Shown one piece after another: positions 49,808 through 60,531 of a DNA stretch of 64,000 bases (within the stretch, counting starts at the first letter, position 1; the number at the start of each line of letters is the position of its first letter). A model generated the notes under the pieces. That model was not told the DNA's origin. It was given only the letters and a program-made list of their open reading frames with translations, and made no database searches. This stretch comes from Mycobacterium sp. OAS707 (GTDB taxonomy: Bacteria > Actinomycetota > Actinomycetes > Mycobacteriales > Mycobacteriaceae): assembly GCF_014873705.1 (NCBI RefSeq), contig NZ_JADBDS010000004.1, positions 372,001 through 436,000 on the forward strand, given 5' to 3'. Position numbers and translations under genes: made by a program.

Positions 49808-51642
49808 CTCTCCAACGCGCGGATCAGGCTCGCCGAATCCCACGGGCCCTTGTGCCGCTTGCCGTTGACGAAGAAGGTCGGCGTCGAGTTGAGGTCCATC
49901 AACTCCGCGTCCTGTGCGTCGTCCTGCACCCGGTGCAACACCTTGGTCGGATGCACACGGACGTCCTGATCGAACCGTTCGAGGTCGAGGCCGATTTCGT
50001 TGGCGTAGCGGTAGATGTCCGACCATTCCAGATCGTCCTGATGCGCGAACAGCATCTTGCCCATCTCGAAGTACTTGCCCTGCAGGCCTGCCGCCTCCGC
50101 CGCCCTGGCCGCGTCGAACGCGCGAGGATGCACGCGTTCGAGCGGCAGGTGGCGCCACACATAGCGCAGGCGCTTGCCGAAATGCTCGGCCACCTCGTCG
50201 ATTGCGCCCGTGGCCCGGCTGCAGAACGGGCACTCGTAGTCGCCGTACTCCACGAGTGTCAGCGGGGCGTGCGGATCACCACGGAAGTGGTCGCGTTCGG
50301 GGTCGACCGGCCGAATCAGCTTGAGGCCCACCGGTTCCGGCGGACTCAGCCAGTCAGTGACCCGGAAGATGGCCCACCCGGCCAGGAACGCGATTGCGGA
50401 GGCAAGCAGGACGCCGACGCGCGCCTGATCCTGCCGCGCGGGTTCGGCGATCGCGATGTCGACGATGAAAAGCGAAATGGTGAAACCGATTCCGGACAGC
50501 GCCGCACCGCCCGCTGCCCGGCGAAGCGTGCCTCCTGGTGCCAGCCGTCCGAGTCCGGTGCGTTGCATGAACCACGTCGCGCCGGTGATACCGACGAACT
50601 TTCCGATCACCAGGCCCGCGATGATGCCCCACGTCAGCGTCGAACCCAGCGCGCCCGTGACGCTGTCGGCGTCGAGTCGCACCCCCGCGTTGGCCAACGC
50701 GAACAGCGGCAGCACGACGAACGAGACATAGGGCCCGACCGCGGTTTGCAACCGTTCGTTGATCGAAATCGACTCGCGCAGACCGCGGGTGGCAGCGCGG
50801 GCGTACTGCGAGTTGGGCGACTGCCGAAAGGCCCGGATGATGTCGACGGTCTGCTCGACCTGCCTGCGGTCGGGCGTGAAGACGGGAATGAGCAGCGCAA
50901 CCGCGACCCCGGCCAGCGTCGGGTGTATGCCTGCTGCGAAAAGCGCTATCCACAGCGCGAATCCGAGCAGCGCGTAGGCCGGACCGCGCACAGCGGGCAG
51001 AAACCGGACCAACGCGATCGCGGCGAGCAACGCGACCGAGACGATCAGTGCACCGACGTCGATGTGATCGGAGTAGAACAATGCGATCACGCACAGCGCG
51101 CCGATGTCGTCGACAACGGCCAGCGTCAGCAGGAAGATCCGCAGCCGGGCAGGGTATTTGGGCTTGATGATGGCCAGCGCGCCGATGAGGAACGCGGTGT
51201 CGGTGGAGATCACCACTCCCCACGCCTGCGCGTTCGCTCCCGACGGGTTGAAGAGCAGGAAGATGATCGCGGGCACGGTGAGGCCCGCGATGGCTGCGAC
51301 GACGGGCACTGCCGCCCGCGCCCGGTCGGTGAGCTCACCGATGGTGAATTCACTGGTGACTTCGAGGCCGACGATGAAGAAGAAGAATGCCATCAGGCCG
51401 TCGTTGACGAGATGCTTGACGGTCAGTTCGTAGCTGTGCTCGCCGAAGCTGAAGCCGACGTGGGTGTCCAACAACGTCCAATAGGTATGCGCCCAAGGGG
51501 AATTGGCCCACAGAATTGCCGCGAGGGTCGCGGCGAGCAGGAGCGCAGCTGCGGCGTTCTCCTTCGTGCCTGGCGCCTTGGGATCGCGGTTGAACCGGCC
51601 AGGCAGCATCCGGACTATCCGCGGAACGGCCGGGGTGGTCAC
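49804..51642 (-). CDS. nhaA: NhaA Na+/H+ antiporter fused to a DsbA-like thioredoxin domain
   Basis: A 612-residue fusion. Residues 1-440 are NhaA with 12 helices: MAFFFFIVGLEVTSEF, VISTDTAFLIGALAII, LRIFLLTLAVVDDIGALCVIALF (the Asp-Asp pair of the ion site) and GGAALSGIGFTISLFIV. Residues 445-612 are a DsbA/thioredoxin-fold domain with Cys471-Pro-Phe-Cys474 in YGDYECPFCSRATG, and ending NSTPTFFVNGKRHKGPWD. The GTG at 51642 overlaps the GH76 stop by 4 bp, so the two are coupled. A 433-codon upstream open extension is antisense to or within the GH76 gene and is rejected. Confidence 0.92.
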   Translation of the reverse strand: MTTPAVPRIVRMLPGRFNRDPKAPGTKENAAAALLLAATLAAILWANSPWAHTYWTLLDTHVGFSFGEHSYELTVKHLVNDGLMAFFFFIVGLEVTSEFTIGELTDRARAAVPVVAAIAGLTVPAIIFLLFNPSGANAQAWGVVISTDTAFLIGALAIIKPKYPARLRIFLLTLAVVDDIGALCVIALFYSDHIDVGALIVSVALLAAIALVRFLPAVRGPAYALLGFALWIALFAAGIHPTLAGVAVALLIPVFTPDRRQVEQTVDIIRAFRQSPNSQYARAATRGLRESISINERLQTAVGPYVSFVVLPLFALANAGVRLDADSVTGALGSTLTWGIIAGLVIGKFVGITGATWFMQRTGLGRLAPGGTLRRAAGGAALSGIGFTISLFIVDIAIAEPARQDQARVGVLLASAIAFLAGWAIFRVTDWLSPPEPVGLKLIRPVDPERDHFRGDPHAPLTLVEYGDYECPFCSRATGAIDEVAEHFGKRLRYVWRHLPLERVHPRAFDAARAAEAAGLQGKYFEMGKMLFAHQDDLEWSDIYRYANEIGLDLERFDQDVRVHPTKVLHRVQDDAQDAELMDLNSTPTFFVNGKRHKGPWDSASLIRALES

Positions 51643-52745
51643 TCGTCTGCGGTGACCGCGTGGGCGGCTTCCATCAGCATCCAGCCCGACAACTGGACGG
51701 ACAGGTCTCGCTCGGGAATCGCGGAGGCGTTCACGGCCCCCTCGATGAACTCTGCCGATTTCCCACCGGCCCTTGGCAATTCGGCGGTCCGATCCCAGAA
51801 CGCCGCGAACAGCGGTAGGTTGTCGACGTTTTGGCGGTTGTCCCACGCCGCTTGTGCGGAGCTGAGCACCAGTGTGCGGGCGATGTCGCGGGACTCGGTG
51901 TCTTCGGCTGAGTCGCCGGGCAGCGTGGTGACCGTCAACGCCAGATAGCGGGCCAGGATGCCGTTGAACAGACCGCCGTCGCCGCCGCCGGCACCCTTGA
52001 TGATCCCGTCGGTGGTCATGTTGTCGCGCACGGCCTTGACGAGCCGGTGGACCCGCGCAGCGTGCTGCGGGTCTTTGGTGCGCGCCGCCAACTCGACGTC
52101 CAGCCCGATCACCACACCCTGGCAGTACGTGTACTGGGCGCGCACGAGTGAGCCGGCCTTGATGCCGTCGAACACCAGGTGGGTCTCGGGATCGATGAGG
52201 GTTTCGTCGATCCAGTCCGACATCTGTTGCGCACGCCGCAGCCGGTCGTCGTACCGGGCCAGGAAGATCCCGGCGGGTCCATTGGCAGGGGCGTTGAAAA
52301 ACTGATCCTGCTTGCGCCACGGGATGCCGCCGCCGTCCTCGGGCACCCACGCGTTGAGGAATTGCTCGGACAGTTTCTTCAGCGCATTCGGACGTTCGAC
52401 TCCCGCGAGCCGCCCTGCCCGTTCCAGCGCGAGCGCCAGCCACGCCATGTCGTCGTAGTAGTTGTTGACCCAGGAGAAGTTGTTGCGCAACCGATGTGAC
52501 CGGATCTGCCTGGTTATCTTCGTGATTCGCTCGGGTTGCGGGTCGCGCAGCTGCGCGTCGACCAGGCAGTCCAGTAGATGCGCCTGCCACCAATAGTGCC
52601 ATGTGCGGAATTCGGCGTCGTGCCGCGTCGGCGGCCACGACACCACACCGAGTTGGGTCCCAGGCAATTTCCACAGTCGCTTCAGATGGCGCTTGGCAAT
52701 CGCGGCCTCCGCGCTCGCGGCGCGGTTGGCCCATACCTGATCCAT
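51639..52745 (-). CDS. GH76-family glycosidase (Rv0365c-like)
   Basis: A 368-residue protein of the endo-alpha-1,6-mannanase family (six-hairpin toroid). The catalytic Asp pair is in NNYYDDMAWLALALERAG; GGGIPWRKQDQF and YTYCQGVVIGL are also typical. There is no signal peptide, so it may act on cytoplasmic glycans or mannan-like intermediates; M. tuberculosis Rv0365c has the same feature and position. It is translationally coupled to the downstream NhaA fusion. Confidence 0.9.
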   Translation of the reverse strand: MDQVWANRAASAEAAIAKRHLKRLWKLPGTQLGVVSWPPTRHDAEFRTWHYWWQAHLLDCLVDAQLRDPQPERITKITRQIRSHRLRNNFSWVNNYYDDMAWLALALERAGRLAGVERPNALKKLSEQFLNAWVPEDGGGIPWRKQDQFFNAPANGPAGIFLARYDDRLRRAQQMSDWIDETLIDPETHLVFDGIKAGSLVRAQYTYCQGVVIGLDVELAARTKDPQHAARVHRLVKAVRDNMTTDGIIKGAGGGDGGLFNGILARYLALTVTTLPGDSAEDTESRDIARTLVLSSAQAAWDNRQNVDNLPLFAAFWDRTAELPRAGGKSAEFIEGAVNASAIPERDLSVQLSGWMLMEAAHAVTADE

Positions 52746-52760
52746 GCTGTCGATCCTGCC

Positions 52761-53402
52761 CTACCAGGCCGCCGAAATGTCCCCATGTTGAGTGATCCAG
52801 GTGTGCATGGCGATGCCCGCAGCAACTCCGGCGTTGATGCTGCGGGTCGATCCGAACTGCGCGATCGACACCGTGACCGCTGCGCCCGCCCTCGCCTCTT
52901 CGGTGATACCAGGGCCCTCCTGGCCGAAGATCAGCAGGCATTCCCGCGGCAACGCGGTGTGTTCGATGCGTGCCGCGCCGGGCACATTGTCGACGGCGAC
53001 GACGGTCAGGCCGTTGTCCGCGGCGAAACTCAACAGCTCGGCGGTGGTGTCGTGGTGCGACAGGCGTTGATAGCGATCGGTGACCATGGCGCCGCGCCGG
53101 TTCCAGCGTCGCCTGCCGACAATGTGCACGGTGTCGACGGCGAACGCGTTGGCCGTGCGCACCACGGCGCCGATGTTCGCGTCGTTGCCGAAGTTCTCGA
53201 TCGCGATGTGCAGCGGGTGCCTGCGCTTGTCGATGTCGGCGATGATCGCGTCGCGCGTCCAGTACCGGTATGCGTCAACGACGTTGCGCGTGTCGCCTTC
53301 GCGCAACAGCGCGGGGTCGTAACGCGGATCGTCGGGGAGCGGGCCCTGCCATGGGCCGACGCCGGGCGACTCGCCCCATTCGGTGGGCCCCGCATCAGTC
53401 AT
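52761..53402 (-). CDS. TrmH/SpoU-family RNA methyltransferase
   Basis: A 213-residue SPOUT methyltransferase. The three knot motifs are AIENFGNDANIGAVVRTANA, LLIFGQEGPGITEEA and AQFGSTRSINAGVAAGIAMH. It 2'-O-methylates a tRNA or rRNA site not predictable from sequence. The ATG overlaps the preceding lipoprotein stop by 4 bp. M. tuberculosis Rv0380c is the probable equivalent. Confidence 0.92.
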   Translation of the reverse strand: MTDAGPTEWGESPGVGPWQGPLPDDPRYDPALLREGDTRNVVDAYRYWTRDAIIADIDKRRHPLHIAIENFGNDANIGAVVRTANAFAVDTVHIVGRRRWNRRGAMVTDRYQRLSHHDTTAELLSFAADNGLTVVAVDNVPGAARIEHTALPRECLLIFGQEGPGITEEARAGAAVTVSIAQFGSTRSINAGVAAGIAMHTWITQHGDISAAW

Positions 53403-54292
53403 TTCGTGGTCCACAGCCCGGCGTGGGTGCCGACCATCGACACCGTCGCGTACAGCAGCGCCGCGTTGATGTCGCCCTGCGTGCACAGCGAGACACGGAC
53501 CTGAACGGCGTCGCGCGACGCGTCGGGCAGAACGAGCACCGAGGAGCCGTAGACGTCGCAGGCGTGGCTCAGCCCGGGGGCAGGCAGCGTTGGCGCCACC
53601 AGCACCATCATCGGACCACCGCGGCGTGCCGAATCGTCGCGGTATCGCGCTGCCAGACCGTCGATTTCGAGGCCCAGCAGCATGTAACCGTTGCCGGAGA
53701 ACGCGTTTGGGTCACCGATGGCCGACGGGTCGAGCTGGTCACCGTCGGCTCGGAAGGCGTCGAGGCTCGACGTCTTCAGCACCAGCCCGGCGTCGTTCTC
53801 GTTGGTTGGCAGCAGGCCGATGGGGAACGCGGCGGGGTAGGCCGCAGCCGTGTCGGGGATCCGCTCGCGCGGCGAGTACACGTAGACACCGCGGACCTGG
53901 GACTGGTCGCGCTGCGGGCCCAGGCACACCGTGCCGGTCATCCGGTCCGGATTCGGAGCCGACAATGGTTGTACCGCAAGGCTTGTCACGTCTTTACAGC
54001 CGCCGAGCGCGTTGGCCTCGACCGGATGCGCCAACGCGCCGTACAGGCCGAATCGGATGTCCTCGGGTTTGGTGTGCGGCGCATCCTTCTTCGCCGCTGA
54101 GGCGTCGACGTCGATGAGGACATTGTCGGCGTCGAACCGCAGATTCGACACCGAGATGTTCCAACCGAGCACCGAAAGCGACTGACCGATGGCCGCAGCC
54201 TGCGTGGCATAGGGCGCGGGTCTGGCGTCGTCGCCAGAGCATGCCGAGGCGACCATGACGATCGCCGCCATCATGGCGATGAGTGCGCGCAT
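53399..54292 (-). CDS. Lipoprotein of unknown function
   Basis: A 297-residue lipoprotein: signal peptide MRALIAMMAAIVMVASAC with the lipidated Cys at 18. The rest contains WNISVSNLRFDADNVLIDVDASA, VYVYSPRERIPDTAA and repeated beta-strand-like segments, and ends with IDGL.../HAGLWTTK. It resembles the Rv0381c family by position. It is coupled to the RNA methyltransferase downstream and lies 11 bp after the SDR gene. Confidence 0.78.
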   Translation of the reverse strand: MRALIAMMAAIVMVASACSGDDARPAPYATQAAAIGQSLSVLGWNISVSNLRFDADNVLIDVDASAAKKDAPHTKPEDIRFGLYGALAHPVEANALGGCKDVTSLAVQPLSAPNPDRMTGTVCLGPQRDQSQVRGVYVYSPRERIPDTAAAYPAAFPIGLLPTNENDAGLVLKTSSLDAFRADGDQLDPSAIGDPNAFSGNGYMLLGLEIDGLAARYRDDSARRGGPMMVLVAPTLPAPGLSHACDVYGSSVLVLPDASRDAVQVRVSLCTQGDINAALLYATVSMVGTHAGLWTTK

Positions 54293-54303
54293 TTACGTGC
54301 GGC

Positions 54304-55080
54304 TCAAGTTCTGTTCCGGCCCTTGCCGACGACTTTCGTCATGGCCCGCAACAGGTTTCGCGGAATCACCCGGCCGCCGGTGGTGAGCGCCTTGTACTGC
54401 AGACCCGGCACGATGACGACCTTGCCCTTCGCGACGTCGGCCATGCATTCGCGGACCACGTCGTCGACCTCGAGCCACAGGAACGACGGCGTGCCGCTCA
54501 TCTCGATGCCCGCGCGCGCATGAAACTCGGTGTGCACGAAGCCAGGACACAGCGCGTGCACCCCGACCGCCGTTTCGGTGAGGCCATTGGCCAGCCCCTC
54601 GGAGAACGCGATCACCCACGCCTTGGACGCCGAGTACGTCGAACCGCGGCCCGGCAGCAGCCCAGCGACACTGGCGACGTTGATCACGGTGCCCTCGTTG
54701 GCTGCCAGCATGGGAGGCAGCGCAGCGTGCGTCAGCTGCATCACCGCGGTGACGTTGACGTCGAGCTGGGCTTGCAGCTTCGCGTAGTCCGCGGTCCAGA
54801 ATTCGCCTGAGGTACCGAATCCCGCGTTGTTGACCAGAACCCGCACCCCTGCGGCCAGCCGATCGGCCACCTTGGCGCGGTCGGCTTCCTGAGACAGGTC
54901 GGCGACGAGCACCTCGACGCCGGCGCCTGCCTCGTCATGCAGTTCGGCGGCGAGGCACTCCAGCCGCTCGGCATCGCGAGCGACCAGCACGAGGTCGTAG
55001 CCGTCGATGGCGTAGCGGCGGGCGAACCCCGCGCCGAGCCCGGACGTGGGTCCAGTGATCAGTGCGACGGGGCGAGACAT
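54304..55080 (-). CDS. Short-chain dehydrogenase/reductase
   Basis: A 258-residue classical SDR: ALITGPTSGLGAGFARRYA, VLVNNAGFGTSGEFW, INVASVAGLLPGRGSTYSASKAW with the Ser-Tyr-Lys triad. The substrate is unknown. In M. tuberculosis the gene between the lipoprotein and the clpB-proximal membrane gene is pyrE, as I recall; here this SDR takes that place. Confidence 0.9.
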   Translation of the reverse strand: MSRPVALITGPTSGLGAGFARRYAIDGYDLVLVARDAERLECLAAELHDEAGAGVEVLVADLSQEADRAKVADRLAAGVRVLVNNAGFGTSGEFWTADYAKLQAQLDVNVTAVMQLTHAALPPMLAANEGTVINVASVAGLLPGRGSTYSASKAWVIAFSEGLANGLTETAVGVHALCPGFVHTEFHARAGIEMSGTPSFLWLEVDDVVRECMADVAKGKVVIVPGLQYKALTTGGRVIPRNLLRAMTKVVGKGRNRT

Positions 55081-55094
55081 GCCCTAGACATTAC

Positions 55095-55937
55095 TTACCG
55101 CTGGTAGTGCGGAGACTGCCGACCATTACGCGAGGGTGGCGGCGGACGCCGCACACCTTCGGCGCGACCGGCCTCGGGGCGTGCGGCGTAGCGGCCCGCT
55201 TCGGGGCGCGACGGCGGGAGGACATCAGCGCGGCCCGGCGGAAGAGATTCAGCGCGTCCAGGCGCCGGCGTCAGCGGCCTGCTCGGCGAACCGCTACGGC
55301 GCGCGACGGGCTGACCCGTGGTGGTCTGCGGGATCGGTGGCAGCACCCGCAGCAGGTCGTTGAACTGGCGCACGGTGCGCAGGCCTTCGTCCCACTGCGC
55401 GCGCGTGCTGGTAACCGGCATCGACACCAGCGTCCAGTTCTGTTCGTTCCACATGATTTCCGCGCAATCGGGCGCGGTGTGGGCGAAGGTCACCATCCGC
55501 CGGTCGCAGGCGCGGCGGGCCGCATCGAGGTTGGTGGAGTACACCATCCGCGGGCCGATCGCGCCGAGCAGCCAGATGTCGTTCTCGCGCGGCTCCTTTA
55601 TGCCCTTCAGCCGCAGGTCGACGACGACGTTGGTGCCGACCTTGCGGTGCAGCGCGATCACTGTCGCGACGTCCTCGAGGTCGAAGATGAACACCGCCTC
55701 GCCGCGGATCTGCCCGAGCACGACGTTCTTGGCGCTGATGTCGCCGACAGTGGACATCACACCGCGCTTCCAGCGCTTGAGGATGTCGTGCGATTCGTGC
55801 TCGTAGTCGAACCCGTGCGACTTCGCCCAGGACTTGCGGCGGCGGCCCAGGCCGCGTCGACGGTCGATGTCGACGTACAGCAGCACGGCCGCACCCACGA
55901 AACAGAGTGCAGACAGCGTGAACCAGAGCGGGACCAT
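55095..55937 (-). CDS. Membrane-anchored conserved protein (Rv0383c-like)
   Basis: A 280-residue protein with one N-terminal helix (LWFTLSALCFVGAAVLLYVDI), a folded domain (GRRRKSWAKSHGFDYEHE, SAKNVVLGQIRGEAVFIFDLED, RACDRRMVTFAHTAPD) and a 60-residue C-terminal Arg/Pro tail that is probably disordered. It is 125 bp from clpB, separated by a terminator. Function not known; mutants of the M. tuberculosis counterpart have no role I can state. Confidence 0.8.
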   Translation of the reverse strand: MVPLWFTLSALCFVGAAVLLYVDIDRRRGLGRRRKSWAKSHGFDYEHESHDILKRWKRGVMSTVGDISAKNVVLGQIRGEAVFIFDLEDVATVIALHRKVGTNVVVDLRLKGIKEPRENDIWLLGAIGPRMVYSTNLDAARRACDRRMVTFAHTAPDCAEIMWNEQNWTLVSMPVTSTRAQWDEGLRTVRQFNDLLRVLPPIPQTTTGQPVARRSGSPSRPLTPAPGRAESLPPGRADVLPPSRPEAGRYAARPEAGRAEGVRRPPPPSRNGRQSPHYQR

Positions 55938-56015
55938 TGCACCAAGCCTATCTGTTAGGTCCTGGTATTCCCGAACTCAACAGGATCACAACCCCATATC
56001 AGCGCCGGCTTTCGC

Positions 56016-56047
56016 AAAAAGCCCCGACACGCCGAAGCGTGCGGGGC
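56016..56047 (-). terminator. Rho-independent terminator of clpB
   Basis: On the minus strand an 11-bp stem (GCCCCG and CACGC pairing with GCGTG and CGGGGC, one bulged base, loop CGAA type) is followed directly by TTTTT. It lies 16 bp after the clpB stop. Such clear intrinsic terminators are rare in mycobacterial sequence. Confidence 0.88.
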
Positions 56048-56062
56048 CTTTGCGTATCGGTG

Positions 56063-58633
<2,571 letters not shown>

Positions 58634-58673
58634 GACACCTCCATTCGTCTAGAAAATGCTTCTCGCGAAGTTC

Positions 58674-58699
58674 AACGTCGTCAAGGTTGAGTCTGTTCC
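58674..58699 (-). promoter_or_regulatory. SigH-type promoter of clpB
   Basis: On the minus strand GGAACA (58694-58699) and CGTT (58674-58677) are separated by exactly 16 bp, matching the SigH consensus of GGAA(C/T)A and CGTT. The -10 end is 41 bp before the ATG at 58633. The -35 box sits inside the HAIR element. Confidence 0.7.
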
Positions 58700-58706
58700 G
58701 CTCAAG
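58686..58706. promoter_or_regulatory. HAIR element (HspR operator) upstream of clpB
   Basis: GTTGAGT-N7-GCTCAAG on the plus strand equals CTTGAGC-N7-ACTCAAC on the minus strand, 13 of 14 arm positions matching the HspR-associated inverted repeat CTTGAGT-N7-ACTCAAG or its symmetry. It overlaps the -35 box of the SigH-like promoter, so HspR binding would block it. Confidence 0.85.
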
Positions 58707-58747
58707 TCTGACTTTTTTCGGCGTGCCGCGCCAGTACTCGGCAAGTA

Positions 58748-59158
58748 ATGGGTCAGGCTTGGTCGGTGCGTCGCGTAGTCCTGCCCGCGGTCGTCGCGGG
58801 CTTGGCCCTCCTCTCGCCCGCGCCTGCCCAAGCAAACACCGACGAGGACCAGGTCCGCGCGGTCCTCGACGGCATGAATGGCTCCTACAACCGGACCGAC
58901 TTCACCGGGTTCGCCGCACATCTGTGTGACGACATGCGCAAGGCCGCGGGCTTCGAGTCGGGTTGGTATGCGAGTCGCAAATCCGACGGGCCCACGCAGA
59001 TCACCATCAATTCGGTTCGGGTGACCGGTGTGGACGCGGTGGCCAACGTTCGCTTCCAGGCCGCCAACCGTGCGGACGCCAAGACCTTCGACGTGGAATT
59101 CCGTCGCGACGGCGCCGATTGGAAGGCCTGCCGCTACCAGGCCGGTCAATACATATAG
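58748..59158 (+). CDS. Secreted DUF4878-like protein
   Basis: A 136-residue protein with a signal peptide (VVLPAVVAGLALLSPAPAQA) and one NTF2-like domain: EDQVRAVLDGMNGSYNRTDFTG, LCDDMRKAAG and FRRDGADWKACRYQAG with two Cys. It is the secreted version of the domain seen at 29139 and 42994. Its TAG stop shares a base with the next GTG start, so it is coupled to the Sap-like gene. It is divergent from clpB. Confidence 0.8.
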   Translation: MGQAWSVRRVVLPAVVAGLALLSPAPAQANTDEDQVRAVLDGMNGSYNRTDFTGFAAHLCDDMRKAAGFESGWYASRKSDGPTQITINSVRVTGVDAVANVRFQAANRADAKTFDVEFRRDGADWKACRYQAGQYI

Positions 59159-59805
59159 TGCTCACCGAACTCATCCCGCTGGCGTTGGTCGTCGCACTCT
59201 CGCCGCTGTCGATCATTCCCGCGGTGTTGGTGTTGCACACCCCGCGGCCGCGACCAACGGGGCTGTCCTTCTTGGCCGGCTGGCTCATCGGCCTGGCCGC
59301 GCTTACCGTGGTGTTCCTCGAGATCTCAAGTCTGCTAACCGATCTCAACAAGCCACCCGCATGGGCGTCGTGGGTGCGCGTGGTGGTCGGCGCCGCGCTG
59401 ATCGTGTTCGGCGGCTACCGCTGGCTGACCCGCAAACGGGCCGCGCATACGCCGGGCTGGATGCAGAGCCTAGGCAAGCTGAACCCGCTGCGGGCAGGAC
59501 TCGCCGCGGCAGCGCTGACCGTCGTCAACCCCAAGGTGTTATTCATGTGCGCCGCAGCGGGTTTCGCGATCGGCACGGCGGGGCTCGGCAGCACACACGT
59601 GTGGGCCGGCGTCGTGTGGTACGTGGTGATCGCCGGGTCGACGGTGGCGATTCCGATCCTTGCCTACGCGGTGTCCGGTGACCGGCTCGACGAGCCGCTG
59701 CGCCGCCTCAAGGACTGGATGGAACAGCAGCATGCCGCACTCGTCGCCGCCATCTTGGTCGTGATCGGTCTTCTGGTGCTGTACAAGGGAATTCACGGGT
59801 TATAG
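59158..59805 (+). CDS. Sap-like (GAP family) membrane protein
   Basis: A 215-residue membrane protein of the peptidoglycolipid-addressing/Sap group (LysE-like fold): LIPLALVVALSPLSIIPAVLVL, GLSFLAGWLIGLAALTVVFL, ALTVVNPKVLFMCAAAGFA and a last helix LVAAILVVIGLLVLYKG. In mycobacteria Sap is needed to place glycopeptidolipids on the cell surface. GTG start overlapping the previous stop. It runs 6 bp into the convergent TetR gene. Confidence 0.85.
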   Translation: MLTELIPLALVVALSPLSIIPAVLVLHTPRPRPTGLSFLAGWLIGLAALTVVFLEISSLLTDLNKPPAWASWVRVVVGAALIVFGGYRWLTRKRAAHTPGWMQSLGKLNPLRAGLAAAALTVVNPKVLFMCAAAGFAIGTAGLGSTHVWAGVVWYVVIAGSTVAIPILAYAVSGDRLDEPLRRLKDWMEQQHAALVAAILVVIGLLVLYKGIHGL

Positions 59806-60432
59806 CTCGGGGAGCTTGAGCTCGGCGGCGTCGGCCGTCAAGTACCGCGTCACCGTCGGCGCGATCAGCGCCACCACCTCGTCGGCCGACAGCGTCGACA
59901 GCGGCGGCACCTCGATGATGTAGCGCAGCATGGCCGTTCCGACCAGTTGACTGGCCGCCAGCATTGCCCGCAGCTTGGCATGCTCGTCGCCGCCCAATAC
60001 CCCCGACACCGACGTCAGCACGTAGTCCTGCACGAAGCCCCGGAACGCGTCGTGTGCGTCGGAGTTCGACGTCGCCGACTGCAACATCGCCCGCATGCTT
60101 GCCGCGCTGTCCGGCGTCTCCCAGATCCGCAGATATGTGCGCACCATCCGGGTGCCGATATCGGGGTCGTCGTCTCCGGTGAGTGCGGCCACCAGCGCGT
60201 CGGGGTCGAGGATCAAGCGCAGGGACTCGCGAAACAGCGCCTCCTTCGACCCGAACAGATACAGCACCATCGACGGGTCGACGTGGGCGTCCTGGGCGAT
60301 GGCGCGCAGGGTGGTTCTTTCGAAACCTTCGCTGGCGAAACGCTGCTTTGCCGCCGCCAGCACCGCGTCGCGGGACACCGGTTCGCCCTGGCGCCGGCCC
60401 CTGCGCTTCGTCGTCTTCGCTGGTAGCGGCAT
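59800..60432 (-). CDS. TetR-family transcriptional regulator
   Basis: A 210-residue TetR repressor with HTH region DAVLAAAKQRFASEGFERTTLRAIAQDAHVDPSMVLYLFGSKEALF (read in parts) and a helical ligand-binding domain. The start MPLPAKTTKRRGRR is preferred over an upstream extension. It is divergent from the membrane protein gene at 60532, and a palindrome lies 14 bp before its start, so it probably represses itself and that gene. Confidence 0.92.
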   Translation of the reverse strand: MPLPAKTTKRRGRRQGEPVSRDAVLAAAKQRFASEGFERTTLRAIAQDAHVDPSMVLYLFGSKEALFRESLRLILDPDALVAALTGDDDPDIGTRMVRTYLRIWETPDSAASMRAMLQSATSNSDAHDAFRGFVQDYVLTSVSGVLGGDEHAKLRAMLAASQLVGTAMLRYIIEVPPLSTLSADEVVALIAPTVTRYLTADAAELKLPEL

Positions 60433-60446
60433 GTCTCGACAGTAGC

Positions 60447-60466
60447 ATTTCAATGGCTGTTGAAAT
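60447..60466. promoter_or_regulatory. TetR operator candidate
   Basis: ATTTCAA-TGGCTG-TTGAAAT is a palindrome with perfect 7-bp arms in the TetR/membrane protein divergent gap, 14 bp from the TetR start and 65 bp from the other gene. Confidence 0.7.
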
Positions 60467-60531
60467 TCATCCACTACAGAGCTACCCTCACACACAGCGA
60501 TTAATTCAACACCGGATGAAAAGGACTCACC

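Noticed and set aside
48736..51948. 1070-codon open frame on the plus strand
   Set aside because: It runs antisense to the ADH and NhaA-DsbA genes and out of frame through dedA; composition is Arg/Asp/Gly-rich with no family motif. It is a shadow of high-GC coding sequence.
51643..52941. 433-codon N-terminal extension of the NhaA fusion
   Set aside because: It covers the GH76 gene in another frame. The NhaA start is the GTG coupled to the GH76 stop.
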